Source: Rhizomys pruinosus (Eukaryota; Chordata; Mammalia; Rodentia; Spalacidae). Taken from it: a stretch of 64,000 bases of DNA. A model generated the notes under the pieces. The model ran no database searches. It saw only the letters and a program-made list of their open reading frames with translations, and was not told the origin of the DNA. Both the position numbers and the translations under genes were made by a program. The DNA is taken from NCBI GenBank assembly GCA_009823505.1, contig VZQC01008777.1, positions 432,590-496,589 on the forward strand, given 5' to 3'. Positions 61,710-64,000 of the stretch are shown here, one piece after another (the first letter of the stretch is position 1; each line of letters starts with the position of its first letter).

Positions 61710-61827
61710 ACTCCTGGAATTGGAGTTTCAGACGGTTCTCGGCCGCCATGTGGGTGTGGGGGATCGAACCCGGGTCCTCTGCAAGAGCAGTCGGCACTCC
61801 CAACCGCTAGGCCATCTCTTCAGCCCT
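61710..61827 (-). repeat. B2 SINE, 3' truncated, duplicated-core subfamily likely
   Basis: Reverse B2 head and half body: 'ctcctggaattggagtttcagacggttctcgg', 'gatcgaacccgggtcctctgcaagagcagtcgg', 'ggccatctcttcagccct'. The 3' part with the first core unit is missing. Confidence 0.88.
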
Positions 61828-61944
61828 CAAAAAACTTTTGTGTGTTTTACACAGGAGACTTTCCACAATTGCTATCTAGTCTGCTATGCTATCTTTCCTG
61901 TCTTCCTTTAGACTCACATACTAAGGTTGGTTCTTGAGTGAAAG

Positions 61945-62335
61945 AATTCACATATTTTTATATATTTTTATTGATCTGAGAATTTCATGGAATGCATTTT
62001 GATTAAGCCCCCTTCTCTCACCCACTTCCACTTCACTACTCTTTCCATAAACTCATGTTGTCTATTATTATTTGTCTTTTATTTTCTTTTCTTAAGGCCT
62101 TTGGAGTCTAATGTGTGTTTCCCAAATGCTTTGGGTATAAATCCATCCCTTGGAATCTGGTCAACCTACCAGGTTGTCACTCCAGTAAGTAAAACAGACT
62201 GTCTTCTCACAGCATCTGTCAATTGCCAATAGACCCTCAATGAGGGCTGGGGCTCCCTGTCCTCCTCCCTCATCTATGTGAGGCCCCTTGCTGGCTTGGG
62301 TTTGTGTAGGTCTTTTACATGCTGTGATAGGCACC
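61945..62335 (-). mobile_element. L1 3'-UTR fragment
   Basis: The reverse reads as Lx-type 3'-UTR. The plus strand has 'gggtataaatccatcccttggaatctggtcaacctaccagg' and 'gtcaattgccaatagaccctcaatgagggctgggg'. Confidence 0.68.
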
Positions 62336-62394
62336 ATTTTTTTTTATTTTTTTTTTCACAGTGAGTATCCTTTATTTTATATACCTTTTTTTTT

Positions 62395-62548
62395 TAAATT
62401 AATTTTTATTGATGCTTTGTGCATTTCATACATTTTTTCCAATTCAGTTCAGGCTTATTTCCCTTTCCCTCCCCCCCACACCCACCCCATCCCAGATCAT
62501 GCATTCTGCCATAACTGTCCTGCATCTTTCTCTCAGTTTTTTTTTTTT
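62395..62548 (-). mobile_element. L1 3' tail joined to R1 copy B
   Basis: The reverse complement gives 'gagaaagatgcagg', 'ggcagaatgcatgatctggg', a G-rich block, 'ctgaactgaattgg' and an A-rich end with AATAAAAA. It follows R1 through a short A run, as at 17516. Confidence 0.87.
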
Positions 62549-62554
62549 TCATTT

Positions 62555-63498
62555 TTAGCTATAAGTGATAATCCATGAGTACAAGCATCCTTCATGCAAA
62601 ACCTATCTGCAGGCTGTTGTGCCCAAACACCTACAGCCCCACCATCCAGTGGGGGGTGACAGGTTGTTTGTTCAATCAAGTTGATCAAATGAGTGTCCAG
62701 ACTACATTGCTGTAGTTTCACCATTCACCCCAATCGCAGCCCTTACATTCTACCACGCCCCCTCTTCCGCAGGTTGTTCCCTAGGCTTAGAAAAGGGGCA
62801 CAGGTGGATGAGAGGTAAAACAGTCCACTCTCTCTGGAGCTGTTGACTTGGACTCTGGTCAATTCTGGCTGTTTCCTTTCATGGGCTGACAGTTTGTCCA
62901 GGAATAACCTTTCGATCCTACTAATGAAGAACAAGCAATTAGATATATAGGTATTTAAGCAGCACTAATAGTTATGGTAGGTTACTTTAGCATAGACACA
63001 TGTTTGGATATGTTAATCCATGAATTACAATTTTCCCCCCTGTTAAATATGACAGGGTCTTACTGTGGCTTATAACATCTCCTAACCTGTAGAGGATGTA
63101 AGCTTGTGGCATCAGCCATGGGTTATTTCTCCAAGGGGAGAGCCAATAGCCAATTAGATTTGGGATATACAGGCACATGGCTGCCTCTGCTGCACAGTAT
63201 TTCCAGGCAGGTGAGGTGTAGCTGGTGCTGACGGTGGAGTCTTGCTTGACTCAGGGAGACCCATATTTGCTTTATTGGTTTAGTGGCCTTTGGTAACACT
63301 CTCTGGCATTCCAGAGGCCATCTGTACACTTGCATGTGTGGTCTCAATACATCCCTCCCATGTTAACGTCAGGTCTTCGGCAGCAGGGTCTTATTGCCTC
63401 TCCTCCTGTAGGTATCCCAACTTAGAGGCAAGGAGCCCTTACCTTTTGTGGGGCCTTGGATCCCCTGGCCAACATCCACCTGGTAGAACAACCATTTT
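62555..63498 (-). repeat. Long interspersed repeat R1, copy B
   Basis: An inverted, highly similar copy of 321-1290, e.g. 'gctattggctctccccttggag', 'ccacaagcttacatcctc' and 'ccagaattgaccagagtccaag' in reverse. The sense strand is not coding. The antisense strand keeps an open frame also found in copy A (63290-63580 here; 281-532 there). Confidence 0.85.
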
Positions 63499-63544
63499 TA
63501 AAGCATGTAGACATTGTTCAAAAAAAATCATCCTTTCTTACTTT

Positions 63545-63692
63545 ATATTTTATGGGATCAGCAGATGCCTCATCAGGTGAAGGTACTTGCCACCAAGCCT
63601 GATGACTGAATTTTATTCTGGGACTCTCACTGTGGAAAGAGAAAACTGACTCCTGAAAGTTATCCTATGACTTCCACATGTTCACTATGGTG

Positions 63693-63737
<45 letters not shown>

Positions 63738-63780
63738 GCACACACCAAGTAAACATGAAACAATTATTTTTTTTCTTTCT
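63545..63780 (+). repeat. B2-related (B3/B4-type) SINE with a CA array
   Basis: 'cagatgcctcatcaggtgaaggtacttgccaccaagcctgatgactgaatttt', 'gagaaaactgactcctgaaag', 'cctatgacttccac', then (CA)n at 63691-63735. Confidence 0.82.
63691..63735 (+). repeat. (CA)n microsatellite
   Basis: A pure CA run of about 22 units at the SINE's 3' end. Confidence 0.97.
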
Positions 63781-64000
63781 TAAGGTTGTCTCGTGATAGA
63801 AATGAGTGTCTTTATTTCTTTAATATTTTCATACAGAAGCTCCATTCATTTCATAAATGGATCACGGGTCCATCATAAGATCTACCTACATTATAGCAAT
63901 GTTCTCCTATGATGTATTAAATCTATAAATCAATATACCAGAGAGATGGCATGAGGTGAAAATTTCATTTTAAAAAGCATACTTGAGGACCAGGGTTTGA

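Overview
This is a 64 kb piece of a mammalian (rodent) nuclear genome, almost entirely intronic. The only protein-coding sequence I can support is one 221-bp exon on the minus strand (45029-45249). It encodes residues 56-129 of the mature GABA-A receptor beta-2 subunit (Gabrb2), with exact splice borders and phase. The host gene runs right to left. Positions 45250-64000 belong to the intron upstream of the exon and 1-45028 to the intron downstream, and both continue beyond the window. No other gene, RNA gene or CpG-rich promoter was recognised.

The organism is a muroid rodent, because B1, B2 and ID/B4-type SINEs, rodent L1s and muroid LTRs are all present. It is probably not Mus. Many B2 copies carry a short internal duplication, and the L1 3' tail differs from the mouse tail as I know it, so a cricetid (vole, hamster or deer-mouse group) is my best inference.

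Layout. 0-7.6 kb holds a long repeat (R1), an L1 with an inverted 5' part, a two-LTR non-coding ERVL-like provirus (3577-5552) with a tRNA-Leu-type primer site, and L1 3' ends. 7.7-20 kb is mostly plain intron with scattered B1/B2/ID elements, an old LTR, a 245-bp pyrimidine tract and a second R1 fragment joined to an L1 tail. 20.5-23.2 kb holds two L1s meeting tail to tail. 24-36 kb contains a solo LTR, several young B2s with clear target-site duplications, MIR relics, a 68-bp x 3 minisatellite and a repeat-poor stretch (27.3-31 kb). 36.7-40.5 kb is an old, long but gapped L1 pierced by two B1s. 41.4-44.1 kb has a degenerate SINE, a solo MLT2-like LTR and a broken Tigger (pogo-type) DNA transposon interrupted by a B2. 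45 kb is the exon. 46-52.6 kb contains more L1 ends, a B2-B1 chimeric SINE and a 500-bp tetranucleotide array. 53-64 kb has MIR, B2s, an LTR invaded by an L1 tail, an L1 ORF2 piece and a long R1 plus L1-tail composite.

The elements do not form a pathway. The window is a record of successive insertions into a large neuronal gene. The most unusual items are the B2-B1 chimera flanked by one target-site duplication (49250-49552), the R1/L1-tail composite repeats, the intact-looking but gene-less provirus, the Tigger relic and the duplicated-motif B2 subfamily. I found no evidence of a new multi-gene system.
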